NCBI RefSeq assembly: GCF_020509005.1
Contig: NC_063019.1
Coordinates: forward strand, 1,612,001 to 1,676,000
Direction of reading: 5' to 3'
From: Fulvia fulva
Lineage: Eukaryota; Ascomycota; Dothideomycetes; Mycosphaerellales; Mycosphaerellaceae
Length of the DNA: 64,000 nt
In this document: positions 11,433 to 22,394 of the stretch, piece by piece
Numbering within the stretch: position 1 is the first letter of the stretch
How the letters are laid out: each line of letters opens with the position of its first letter
Notes under the pieces: model-generated
Seen by the model: the letters and a program-made list of their open reading frames with translations, nothing else
Databases searched by the model: none
Told to the model about the DNA's origin: nothing
Made by a program: the position numbers and the translations under genes

Positions 11433-12350
11433 TTAATATATATAGCGTACGTAAATATAGCGTTACCGCCTATAACCTTTCGTACTATTATAGCGTAAAG
11501 CCCTAACGCTTATACTATAACTAGATCGGCCGCGCTCTTAGCCGTATATACTTCGCGTAGGTTAATCTATATAGTATATACTTCCGTACCTCTCGTACGA
11601 CAGAGTCTCCGGAGTTTGTATAAGTTAATCTACTTAATGTCGTCTCTATACCTAGCCCTAACTCTTTCGGCGCTAACTTCGAGGGGCTAAGGGACTAGTA
11701 TATTACGGATATCGGGTCGCTTAAGGCTATTATAGTCGGGTACCGGCGTTAGTAGTAACTCGGGGATAGGTAACGTTACTAGTAGGCTAACGTTCTTATA
11801 GAGAGAGTGATTCTAATAGTTAACGTCGTTAAAGGTAAGTACGCTTCGCTTCTAGTCTTTATAAGGGCTATGCTTTACGTACTATCTAACGCTAAGGACT
11901 ATATCGTAGTAGGTATCGGTAACTAGGTATTTAACCGTCTCGATATAGCCTTAAAGGTTTAGTTTAATGTTTATAGCTTTAGTAATAATTGTTAGTACGT
12001 AGGAGCTATTACCTAGGCCTAGCGTAAAGAGCTTAATATCGTAGAGCGGAAATTTGTGTTTTGACGTAAAGGAAGTATTTACGAGTTTAGAGTTAGTACT
12101 ATTATTAAGGAAGGTATATATATATATATATATTCTATTTGCCCTACCCTCTACTATAAAGTAATACAAGACTTCGGGTCCTTTATCTACTTCTATAGAA
12201 GAGGGCGTACGCGCTCGGGCTTATAAGGAAAACGCCTATACGGTACGGGTATATTTATAAGGTTCGTAAGGGTATTAGTTCTAGTATAAGACTTCCTAAG
12301 GCGGACTATTATCTATTACGCTTAAATAATAGCTTAGGCATTTCCCGCCG
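11433..12350 (-). pseudogene. pol: GypA pol, N-terminal part: protease and linker
   Basis: This continues the GypA pol frame beyond GypB. A protease-like segment at about 11830-12130 has NNSTNSKLVNTSF where a D-x-G-T type catalytic box would be expected, so the catalytic Asp and Gly look lost. The (TA)n run at about 12117-12130 lies just before it and is probably a local RIP product. Confidence 0.75.
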
Positions 12351-13937
12351 GTACTTTAGTAACCGCAAGGCCGTTATTATTAGCCTTCTTCTTAGGACGC
12401 TCGTATAGGTTAAGTAGGTAGCCGGCGGCGCCTAAGACGTAGCCGGTACCCCGGTAGCGTAGGTAGCTACCGCTAGCGATAATCTAAGTACGCTAATCTT
12501 AAGTAAGTTATATAAGGTTCTTATACTAATTAGGGCGGTCCTTCTACGGAAGGAGCGGCTAATTAGTATAAGGAGAGCGGCCGAGAGGTATACCGTTATC
12601 TAAAGGGAGTACCGGTAGTATAATCTACCCTACTATAGGAGGTACCGATACCGTACCGTTACCCTTAGGTATAGTCGTCTTCTTGTCCTTCTTCTCGTCG
12701 TTCTTAGTACGTAGTAGGTCGTGTTTAAGTTGAGCTAGCTCGCTCTCTAGGCGGTAGTATTACCGAGTAAGCTCCTTAACCGACTTCGCGTTAGGTAGTA
12801 CGACTAGTCAATTACGGTACTTAAAGCTTAGCTTCTTCTTAAGCTCGATAACCTCGTACTTACGGCTCGCGCCTTATAGGAGCTAGGCGCGCTTATGTTA
12901 GAACTTAGTATAGAACTCGGAGAACTTATTATTCTCTACTATCTTAAGCGCGTCTATATTATTACGCGCGGTACCCTCGGGATTATAGTCGCCGAAGTTC
13001 TTATCTAGGAAACGTAGGCATTTCTTTACGCTCTTAAATAGCCGGCTTGCGGAGGGAACCTTAGAGAAGACGATCTTCTAGGGAATATAGTTACGGAGTA
13101 TAGAGTATACTAACCCTATAGTAGTTTCTTATACGAAAAGTAGGGCGGATAGTACGTCCTTAAAGATAGAAGCGGCAAGCTTATTACCGAGTTAAGTAGT
13201 CTACTTATTAAGTATCGGCGAGTCTTTACTACCTATATTCTCCCCTAAGAATTTAGGCTTAGGTACTTTAATACGGGAACTTGTCTTAAAGTCTTCTACT
13301 ATAGTTAGGTCATAGCGTACAATATCTACGCTACTATCTATAATCTCGAAGTCGTCGTCGTCGACGATAACGGTCTCTTATCTCTTTCTCGATCTCTTAT
13401 CCTTACCCTTACTCTTACGGCGCGGACGCTCTTCGAAATCGGAATTAGAGTCTAAGGACAAGTCGGAGGAATCGGGGTCGGAGGAGTTATTAGCGAATCG
13501 CTCCTTACGTTACTTCCGCGTAGGCTTCGTAGCGGGTTATTTAGCGGGCTTTTAAGCTAGTCTATCGCCGCGTCGACGTCGTAACTCGGAGAGGGAGCGG
13601 GCGCTACGCTCCTTAGTTTTCTCGGTAGTACGGCCACGCTTAGCTTCCTTAAGATCCTGTTTAAGCGTAGCGATAGTCTACTATAGCCCTACTACGTCGG
13701 TAGCCGTAGGGGCGGAGTCGTCCGGTACGAGTATTTCTAGTTTAGCGACTTTAACCTTAAATATATCGACCTCCTTTTCGGCTCTCTTAGTAGAGCTATA
13801 CTAGTTATTAGCCTACTTCCTATACTTAGTGACGTCCTAGTTAGCCTTTATAAGGTCCTTATTAGCTTATTCTAGGTCCTACTTATATTCCTACTTATAC
13901 TTTTCCGTATATTATAGTTCGGTATATACTTCCTCGA
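12350..13937 (-). pseudogene. gag: GypA gag, C-terminal part
   Basis: Read on the minus strand. Acidic and basic coiled-coil-like residues come first, then a Lys/Arg/Asp/Ser-rich segment (about 13330-13500), the capsid region, and a zinc knuckle near 12404-12466. The knuckle reads YLRYRGTGYVLGAAGY: all three Cys and the His of CCHC are Tyr, each explained by a CpA to TpA or TpG to TpA change. Cut at its 5' end by Lin1a; the frame resumes at 18653. Confidence 0.8.
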
Positions 13938-14009
13938 TACGACACATTCGAAAGCTCTTATTAAGGCCATTCTAACGATATACAAAGCAGGCCACTACCC
14001 CTAGGACTG

Positions 14010-15390
14010 AGGGAGTTCTACCTTATTTAATCTAGATAGCTTAAAGCTCTCTTCACCCTATTTCTTTAGCTCTAAACGCCGCGGAGGTGCCTAGCTACAT
14101 TAGGCAACTCCTAGGTAATAGTAGCCTAGGCTACGGCACTAACGGCGCCTACGGCCCTATAGGCGAAGCCCCCCTAAGACAACTAGTAGCAACTTATAGA
14201 GGACGTAAAAAGTATAGAAACTAACGATTAGCTCCCTTACCGGTCTCTATAGGTAATGATCACTTAGCTACGTACGGCGCTTATACTGTCGTATTACCGA
14301 GGGTAATAAGAAATAAGGACGACGTCCTAGGCGATTAGTAAGGCCACCCGGAATCAACACCCCTATAGCTAGGCATCGGTCGCGGCATCGATACTAGGCC
14401 CCCGCCTAACGTACGATATAGTTACGATCCGTATTATAGTAAAGGAAGACTAGGCCGAAGTTACGAAGCTATCGAATAAGGAGCTCGCCTAACGAATTAA
14501 CTAACTAGGGGTGGTCGTAGTGAACTAATAGTCTAACGGCACTCTATAGATCTATACTAGCTCTACTACTACTAGGAGGTACCTAGAGGTATAGCTATAG
14601 TAGGCATCTAAGGTTACGGCATTAGCGAAGGTCTTAACGAAACAATTTACGATCCTAGTCTACGATATACCTAAGGAGTTTGACCTAACTAACTAGGGTC
14701 ACCTACGCGCTCTCTAAGAGGACAACCCGGTCACTCTTAACTCTCTAATCTAGAAGGCGACTTAGCTCTATAGGAAATGGCTAGAAGGCAAGAAGGCCTC
14801 GGCGCTAATAGTATAGCTATAAGACGCGAAAGCGGCGGATCTAGCGATAGAACAAGGCCTAGTCTAGCAATATAGCCTTAAGACAGTAGAAAAGCACTCC
14901 TTATCCTTTCGTGTCCTCTAATGCTTCAAATGCTAACAGTATAGACACCAAACCTACACGTGCACAAACAAGTAGGCCTACTCGAACTATATAGGAGACT
15001 ATATATCTAGGGACTATATATCGACTACGAGACGGTACGCAAACTATCCGGGGTACTACCTATCGTATAGTACGGAATGCCTATAGCGGAAACTAGCGAA
15101 AAACAAGGCAATCACAAACAGAACCGTCGCCCTAAGATTCTACGGCGACCGTAAGGCTAGCCTATACCGGAACTAACTAGCGGCGGTCGGGTATAAGCGC
15201 CCTAGGGCCGAGAACGATATAAAGGATACGTAACCTAGGGCGTACGGGAGGCCACGTACTCTACTAGCTACGGCGAGGAAATCTAACTAGGCCCGGCTCC
15301 CCTTTAGTATATAGCCGATAGGCGTAGACTAGGACGTATAGGGTAGTAGGATATAGGATAATATAGAGGAAATGATTATCGATACCGATG
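14010..15390 (+). pseudogene. Lin1a ORF1 (zinc-knuckle nucleic-acid-binding protein)
   Basis: A gag-like first ORF of a LINE, broken by many TAG codons. A CCHC knuckle of the form CFKC...HQTYTC lies at about 14929-14970 and is intact here; in Lin1b its second Cys is Tyr. More Cys/His-type residues altered to Tyr follow. The start codon cannot be fixed. By family analogy it should coat the LINE RNA. Confidence 0.8.
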
Positions 15391-15399
15391 ACTAGCCTC

Positions 15400-18300
15400 G
15401 ACACGCTTAGTATCATCTAGTATAACGTTAACTATAGTAAGGATATAGTCCAGAACCATTTCCTATACGAGGCGGACCCGCGCGTCTACTACGCCCTTAT
15501 AATCTAGGAGCTATAGATTAACCCGCACTATAAGAGACTAACGACCTACAAGTTACTAGGCTATACGATATACCTACGAGGCGACGGCAGACCCCGTACG
15601 TGCTTCTATGTTAGTAAGGATATACTAGAATCCGACTAGGAGGTAGTATACTACGTAGACGAAGAAGGCGGGGGCGATATTACCTCCCTCTACGTAGGTA
15701 GTACCTAGATACACAACCTATATATACAACTACTAGCCTCGAGGTCTAGCCGCGACCTAGGAGTCTATAGACACCTAGATAGTACGCTTAAGAGACAAGG
15801 GTACCACATCGTAGTAGGAGACTTTAATATACACTACCCTTCCTAGGAAAGCCTTATATAGCCGCACCCTATAGCCGACGAAGTACTCGACTTAATAGCG
15901 AGTAACGTAATTGCCCTTAATACCCTAAAGGACCTAGGCACCTAGAAGAGAGGGGGACTCTAAGGCACGATCGACCTCTCCTAGATCTTAGATAGCCACT
16001 ACTACACGGTAACCTACTATAGGATCGAACATAAACTCGAGGCGTCGTCAGACTATATACTAGTCAGGACCTCTATTACGACATAGATATAACGTATACT
16101 AGCGGGAACCCCTAAGCCAAACTAGGGAAAGGCCTACTAGGCCAATATCTAGGCGTACCTCGATAACTCTAAGAGGCTAGTCTAGATCGCGTAGTAGCAA
16201 TACAATAGTAAAGACGAGATAGACGAAGCAGTCTAGGGGTTAATAGACGAAATAAGAAAAGCGACCTCACTTCACGTTCCGCTTGCCTAACTAACGATAT
16301 AGTCTAAACTATACTAGACGCCGGAGTGTACTACGGTAGTATAAGAAGTAAGGAGAGCCCGCCGGGTATAGACGAGTAGCTATAGCGAGGAGGCCTAGAA
16401 CGTATATAGGGAGGTATACTAATAGAAGAAAGCTATAATACGGAGGGAGAAAGTAGTCGGCTAGAGGGCTATAGTAGAAGAAACTACCGGCAAGCTAGAG
16501 AGGATGTAGAAGCTAGCGAAATAGGCCCGACAGGACCCTATATAGGGCCCCTCCTTCTCTATCCTAGCGCTATAATCGCCTAGTAGCCCGGTTAGCGACC
16601 CCGAGGCTAAGGCGCGTCTACTAGCTAGTAAGTTCTTCTCGCCCCTAATCGAGGCTAATCTAAGCGATATAAACAGCTCTACTCCCCTAGCCCCTAGCAT
16701 CGCGGTCTAATAGGAGGTGTCCGAGGGAGAAGTTGCCGCTATACTAAGGAAGTTACCGGCGAAGAAAGCCCCGGGGCCGGATAGGATCCTAAACGAGCTA
16801 CTAAAGAAGTGTAGAGATCAACTAGCCCTAGTAGTTATAGCGATCGACGCTATCCGCGATAGAACTTATTACCTCTTAGGTAAAGGCCATCTAGTATAAG
16901 AATAGGTACAAGGTGGCTTCCTTACTTAGCCTAGACATATCGGGAGCCTTCGACTACGTGTTATACCCGCGGCTACTCTATATCCTAAGGTCGAAAGGAC
17001 TCCCTAAGTAGCTTGTTAACTTCGTACGGTCCTACCTCTAAAACCGTAGTACGTCGATCCTAGTCGGCTAGTATAGAAGCCTATTTTAAGTAGTCTATAC
17101 CGGAATCCCGTAAGGCTTAACGCTAGTACCTATTCTGTTCCTCTTCTTTATAGCGACGCTACTCCCAGCCCTAGAATCCTAGAACACCGCTACGAGCGGC
17201 TTCGTAGACGACATAAACATCCTAGCGTAGTCTTCCTCGACTAAGGAGAACTATAGGCTACTAGAAGAGAAGCATAAGGTCTACGAGGACTAGGCTAGGA
17301 GGCACGGGGCTCGGTTTGCCCTAGAAAAGTACAATCTAATACACTTTACGCGCCGGCTACGGTTCTATAATATATAAGCTTCTATCTAGATATAGGGGTA
17401 TACGACTAACCTAGCAAATTAGCTTAGGATCCTCGGACTATAGGTAGACCCGGCGCTACGGTAGAGGAAGTACGTATAGGTAATATTACGGAAAGCTGAA
17501 CAGAATATAGCATTATACTAGAGGCTTACTACGTCTATATAGGGGGCGGACTTCCGGTAGTTACGACTTCTATATACGGCTATTATACGGCCAGTCCTTA
17601 CCTATAGTAGCTAAGTATAGTCCTTAGGCGAGAGGGCCTACCTATCGAAGGGACTCGTCGCGCCGCTAGCGAAGATCTAAAACCAATGCCTAAGGAAGGT
17701 CACCGGGGTATATAAGTCGACACTAACGAGGATGCTTAAGTACGAGACCGCTATACCGCCGATCGACCTATATATCTAGGGACTACGGACCTCCTACTTA
17801 GGCAAGTCGGTATAGTACCTAGTATAGAAGGTCATCGCTAGTATAGTTATAAGGGCCCGCAAATTAGTACTAGCGTATAAGGGCATTCGACCCGGAAACG
17901 AGCCGAACTACCGGGTAAGGGACGAATAGCTAGCAATATAATAGGAAGGTAAGAAATCGTTTATAGAGCAACTATAGAAAGAGAGGTAGAACAACTAGGT
18001 TATAGGGCATAGTAGACGCCCTTAGCTAGCGGGACAACCTAAGGAATAGTTAGCTACAAAATCCGCGGTCAAGCACCCCCCGAAGCTTATCTACTACCGC
18101 CTTACGAGGGTATAGAGTAGTATAGCAACCTAACTACAAAGCGAACACATCGGCCTCTAGGGGTACCTATTATAGAGGAAGGTTCTAGGATACACGAATA
18201 CTAGCTGCCCCTACGGCTATCGCTCCTAGAACGTACGGCACGCACTCCTCGTCTATCCGAGGTAGTCGCTAGGAAGGGGGGAGTAGATAGCAAAGGCGAG

Positions 18301-18470
18301 GAACCGGACGATTAGGGCACTTCTTAATAACGCTAAGGACCTACGGCGTATTACGAACTAGATACTAGAGAAGGGCTAGCTAGAACAGTACCGCCTAGTA
18401 GGAGTAGTATAGGAAGAGAGGACACGACGTAGCGCGACGAGACCGGCTAGGAGCGGGGGCTAACGGGGTA
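15400..18470 (+). pseudogene. Lin1a ORF2 (endonuclease + reverse transcriptase)
   Basis: An APE-type endonuclease occupies about 15420-16080, with VVGDFNIHYPSWE near 15820, TIDLSW, and SDYILV in place of the usual SDHxxV. The RT begins with KAPGPDRI near 16765, and the catalytic box FVDDINILA near 17205 is intact. A C-terminal CCHC-type finger lies at about 18195-18260. Relative to Lin1b, 236 bp are missing at about 16846, between two copies of tatagcgatc; this removes part of the RT and shifts the frame. Confidence 0.88.
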
Positions 18471-18533
18471 GTGATATAGACTACGTACGTTTAGAGGGAA
18501 AGCTAATCTAGATAAGGAGTAGTCGGGAGCGGG

Positions 18534-18562
18534 AAGGGTTTTCACCTATTCGGGTTTCCCTT
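18534..18562 (+). ncRNA. Family 1 LINE 3'-UTR hairpin (Lin1a)
   Basis: The stem AAGGG (18534-18538) pairs with CCCTT (18558-18562), with a 19-nt loop starting TTTTCAC and ending CGGGTTT. It sits about 75 nt upstream of the (ATCT)n end. Family 2 has the same hairpin in the same place with a compensatory pair. It may be the 3' signal recognised by the LINE RT; this is inference. Confidence 0.5.
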
Positions 18563-18652
18563 TGTATATAACAATAGATATATATCTATATAGGCCGGAT
18601 AGGGTCCTAGAATAGGGGAATAACAAATCTATCTATCTATATACTTTCTCGA

Positions 18653-19340
18653 ACTTCTTCTTATTTAGCTTATTAGCTTAATATAGCGCCGCCCTATCTA
18701 GGATAGCTTAGCGGTGATTAGCCTCGAGTTTACGAAAGGCGTAGGTAATTACCTCTAGTTAGTTCTAGACGTAGTCGTAAAACTAAGTCCCGTTAAGTAA
18801 CTGTAGTTAGTCGAGTAGGATACGGTATATCCCGGTACGACCGCGGTCGTCTATATAGTTAATAGCAAAGTCCTTACGAGTATTGTCGGTTGACCTATTC
18901 TTATCGAGGTGGTCTATAATATCGCCCTCGTAGAGTAATACTACGAGGTTAAAAGTGTCTATAATTTCGGGTTAGGTATCGTCTCCTTCCTCCTCTTCTA
19001 GGAGCCTATCGAGAACCGTACGTTCCTTATTAGCGTACTTAGTGAAGGGATCTAGTAGGACGGTATCGTCGGACTAGGTATACTAATCGGATCGCGTAAA
19101 AAGTTCTAAGTTTCGAGTTAGTCGCGCGCGGCGCTCGATACGTTAAGTATTCGCGCCGCCGCCGCCGCTAGGACTACCGGTACCCTATAGCCTAGCTATA
19201 ATATAGTAATACGCCTTCTTAGCGTCTTAATCTAGGGAGAAAGAGAGAGCACTACGCTACTTTTACGCTAGTACGAGTCGGAGATTTTAAGGAATTATAA
19301 TATCGCGATTTCTAGAGTCTTAAGCGGCGCTAAATATAGT
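18653..19340 (-). pseudogene. gag: GypA gag, N-terminal part
   Basis: The N-terminal portion of GypA gag to the right of Lin1a, read leftwards from near the 5' LTR. It includes a Gly/Arg-rich run (codons from the GCC repeat at about 19153-19170) and acidic helical sequence. RIP stops occur throughout, and no start codon can be chosen with confidence. Confidence 0.65.
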
Positions 19341-19355
19341 AGCGTCCTTAATATA

Positions 19356-19364
19356 AGCTATCGA
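19356..19364 (-). promoter_or_regulatory. GypA primer-binding site (self-priming type)
   Basis: On the element strand it reads TCGATAGCT, starting 2 nt inside the 5' LTR. The LTR strand of the RNA contains its exact reverse complement (plus-strand tcgatagct at 515-523; RIP-altered to tcaatagct at 19415-19423). Confidence 0.7.
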
Positions 19365-19366
19365 AG

Positions 19367-19556
19367 TATTACGAGACTATAGTACGAGAGTATAAGGGTA
19401 TAGTATTAACGAAGTCAATAGCTAAAGAGAGAAGAGAGTCTAAGAACGAGGCCTATACTTAAAGGCCGAGGTGTTAGGCGTCGGTATCGGGCCGAGCTTA
19501 GTCATCCGGGTCACGTGATCAGATTCGAATCCTTTACTTACGGAGCGGCCGTAATA
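19367..19556 (-). repeat. GypA right (5') LTR, 190 bp
   Basis: It matches 467-671 apart from RIP transitions and the 15-bp duplication found only in the left copy. It carries one CACGTG (19512-19517). The duplication aatag follows at 19557-19561. Confidence 0.95.
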
Positions 19557-19561
19557 AATAG

Positions 19562-20672
19562 GACAAGTTTAACCGTTAGCTAGAGCTCTATATAGAGTCT
19601 TTAAATATCTAGAAGTATATAGATTCTTACTAACTAAGTAACGAGCTAATAGAGCCTACTTACTTAACGTTTAAGGAAATCTAATAAGCGTTTACGGTAG
19701 GAGACGCTATATTAAGAGACCTTATTAAGCTACGATAAATAGACGTAGACCGAAGGTAACGGATATACGACATCTTTACTACTATACGATTAAAGCTTAT
19801 TACCTATAGTCCTAGGTACAGATTTTATAACTCCTATTCTTCTACCTTTCCTTATTAGGAAGGATGTATCTACTACTTAGCGTAGCTTACTACCTAGTAT
19901 ATCCTCTATTTTTAGCTATTACTACCTCGTAGCGTTCTCGTATACTCTTATATATACGTTATATATCCTTAGGTATAAGCTAAGCCTATTCTTAATAGTA
20001 AGATTAAAGGTAGTAATACCTTCTAAGATAGATATAGATAGCCGGAAGGGGTTAGCGTAAATATAGAGATTATAAAAACTATACCTAGGACTATATCTTA
20101 TCCGTACGACGATAGAGCTAGGGTAAGAGCTAATATACGGCTAGAACACCCTTAGAGCGAAATACTAGGCTCTTAAGGATTAGTATAGTCTAGACAATAT
20201 ACTACGTAAGCGGTAGCTTATACTTAAGCTATCTAGGCTTTAGAAGGCTAGCGTACGTAGAATCGATAACTAGTACTTAGACTAGTTAGTTTTATAGACT
20301 AAGATACTTAAGTATAACTACGCCGAGTACGACGACCTTAGTAGACACTTCCTACTTACTATTTAGTAGAAGTAGGCTCTAGCCTACGGTACTTCTCTAT
20401 ATAACGAGTAGAAGCGTAATAAAATGTTACTATAAAAGCTTACTAAGCGTTACCTCGAATAGATATACGATACCGTACTAGTAATAACTAACGCTCGATT
20501 AGTCTTCGTAACCTTCTCCGGAGAAACCTTAGTAGAGGATGAAATAGTACCTATAGGTACTAGTTAAAAGGAGGGTAATCGTAGTAGTAGCCGTAGTAAT
20601 AATAACCGTAGTAATAGCCGCGGTAATAAGGGTCGTAGTAGTAGCCGCGGCGATAAGAATAAAGATAAGAAT
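19562..20672 (+). pseudogene. gag: Cop0 gag, main part
   Basis: This continues the frame from 466. A Copia-type Gag helical region (NRWLELYIESLNIWKYID near 19570-19625) is followed by a long Leu/Lys/Arg-rich capsid-like stretch. The C-terminal tail at about 20570-20670 is rich in Arg, Ser, Asn and Gly repeats and is probably an RNA-binding tail. The frame continues in register at 39415 across Cop1. About one in ten codons is a RIP stop. Confidence 0.75.
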
Positions 20673-20817
20673 TGTTAAGATGTAGTATCTTAAAGGGAGT
20701 CAACAATTAGGAAGTGATCTAGTAGCCTAAGGCATCTACGATGACTTAGCTTATAGAGAGATACCTTCTCTCCCCTTTAGCTTAGATAGACATCTAACAC
20801 AATTAATATATTAGTTC
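20673..20817 (+). repeat. Cop1 left LTR, first 145 bp
   Basis: It starts TGTTAAGATG like the other family LTRs and is interrupted by Lin2a; the remaining 90 bp are at 32257-32346. The sum is exactly 235 bp. Confidence 0.95.
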
Positions 20818-20955
20818 GATAGTACTTATCGATTCTACTAGGGGATACGTTTTAGCCCTTAATCGACAGCCCTTATTAAGACGAGCAATCTACTCAAGTA
20901 GTAGCAACCCGCCTACGCTAGCGGCGGCGTAATCGTAATACAAAAAACCCTAAAA
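20818..20955 (+). other. Lin2a 5' untranslated region
   Basis: The 5' end of the element before recognisable ORF1 sequence. No motif stands out. Confidence 0.4.
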
Positions 20956-20959
20956 CCGA

Positions 20960-22385
20960 GGTCCCTTTCCCCTAAAGGCAGACCCTAGAATTGCGGAGTT
21001 ACGGAGGACAACTGCCTAATTAGGAAGCGCGACCCCGAACAATAGCGAAGGATAGTAACTAACGAGAGCTATAGCCTTACGAACATTCTATACTAAGAGT
21101 CAAACCGGGGAACAAACTAAGAAAAAACCTAGGACATAAGCCAAGGCCCACTATATAGAAGGCAGAGGCTAACGACAAACAATATAGTATAGACGACCCT
21201 ATATACGGAGGCGGAGAACTTACTAGGGGATAACGAACACCTAGCCCGGGCATATAAGAACACTATAGCATAGCTACTAGGAGCGCTAAAAGCGCTATTA
21301 TACTAAATCCCGAAGACAATCTAATAAGTAACATAAAGGGCAGCCTAGAAACTAACTATATAGGTAACAGTAGTAGTAGGTAAGAATTAACCCCCTCCGA
21401 AGGCAAGTAAGGCGGTACGCCTATACATTACTAATCCGGCGGAGAAACAAGAAATCGTAGCCCTAATAAGCAAGGAGATTGTCGATAGAATCGGCTAAAA
21501 GGAGGTAGTTAGGGCGAGGGTAGAGGCAATAGGCGTAGTAAGACTCTTTACCGTATAAGAGTCTAATAGACGAAAGCTAGAGACCTATAAGGAGTGGACT
21601 ACTAAAGTCGCGAAGTCGGTACGAGTCTCCTACTAATAGTATACCGTCATCGCCTACGGGGTCCCTAGGACATTCAAGGTCGAAGACCTTCCCTACCTCT
21701 AAGTATAGAACTAGAACACCTCCCTAGGAGTACGACTAACGAAGGCGGTATAGCTATATAAGATAGTAGACCGAGAAAAGACGTACTTATCGCTTATTAT
21801 TTAGGTAGAGACAGCGGAACAAGCTAACTAGATACTAGACAATAGGCTATTCTAGAACTACGAGAGAATAGACACGGAGATCTTTTAGAGTAGCTATAGG
21901 GTACTACAATACTTCTAATGCTAACAGTACGGTCATATGGCCCTAAAATACGGGGAGAAGACCCTAAGGTGTCCTTACTACGTAGGCCTATACTAGGGAA
22001 GGGAATGCCTAAAAAAGGAGAGTAGGTATATATACTACGGTAGAAGGCACCTAGCGTATTCAAGCTAATGCCTAGCTAGAATAGTAGTATAAGAACGAGC
22101 GAGACAAGTAAGGATCTCTATACTAGCTAGGTACCCCTAACGATAGTAGGAGGGACCTACCGTATATAAGGGCTTCGAGCCGAGCAAAAGGAAGAGGATA
22201 GAAGAGACGAATAAGGGAACCTAACCGTAAACGTATCTACCTCCTAGTAGGCCTCGACACCTTAACCGGGCTACTAACAAACTAGGCTAAATACGAATCT
22301 TTAGGGCGCCCTAGCGGCCCTAGGGCTAGCCGGATAGCGAGATATAGGCTTAGGAGATATAGTAGGTTAGTACGGAAATGGACCT
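20960..22385 (+). pseudogene. Lin2a ORF1 (zinc-knuckle protein)
   Basis: A degenerate LINE first ORF. Knuckle-like motifs lie at about 21912-22080: one of the form xFxCxQYGHMALKx, with flanking Cys changed to Tyr or Trp, then RCPYYVG and GRECLKK segments. Stops from RIP occur throughout. The product should bind the LINE RNA. Confidence 0.75.
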
Positions 22386-22394
22386 CACGGATAA

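Larger units (their letters stand above)
13923..18652 (+). mobile_element. Lin1a: Tad-like LINE, family 1, 5'-truncated
   Basis: The element is about 13938-18637 (4.70 kb), inserted in GypA gag. A 15-bp duplication, tatatacttcctcga (13923-13937) and tatatactttctcga (18638-18652), has one RIP-type mismatch. It lacks the first 46 nt or so present in Lin1b and has a 236-bp internal deletion in ORF2. It ends in (ATCT)n rather than poly(A). Confidence 0.95.
462..19561 (-). mobile_element. GypA: Ty3/Gypsy chromovirus, with GypB and Lin1a nested
   Basis: A complete minus-strand LTR element from 467 to 19556, flanked by the 5-bp duplication aatag (462-466 and 19557-19561). Its own length without the insertions is about 7.15 kb. 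It has two LTRs, a polypurine tract at 675-683 (complement), a self-priming primer site at 19356-19364, and gag, protease, RT, RNase H, integrase and chromodomain in normal order. It is heavily RIP-mutated and encodes nothing functional. Confidence 0.95.

Noticed and set aside
12117..12132. TA microsatellite
   Set aside because: A short run inside the GypA protease region; most simply a RIP product of CA/TG-containing sequence.
19153..19170. GCC trinucleotide repeat
   Set aside because: Encodes a short Gly/Arg-type run in GypA gag; too short to be a separate feature.
20673..20817. Solo Copia LTR next to Cop0 gag
   Set aside because: The remaining 90 bp of the LTR continue at 32257 after Lin2a, with an 11-bp target duplication, so it is the split left LTR of Cop1.
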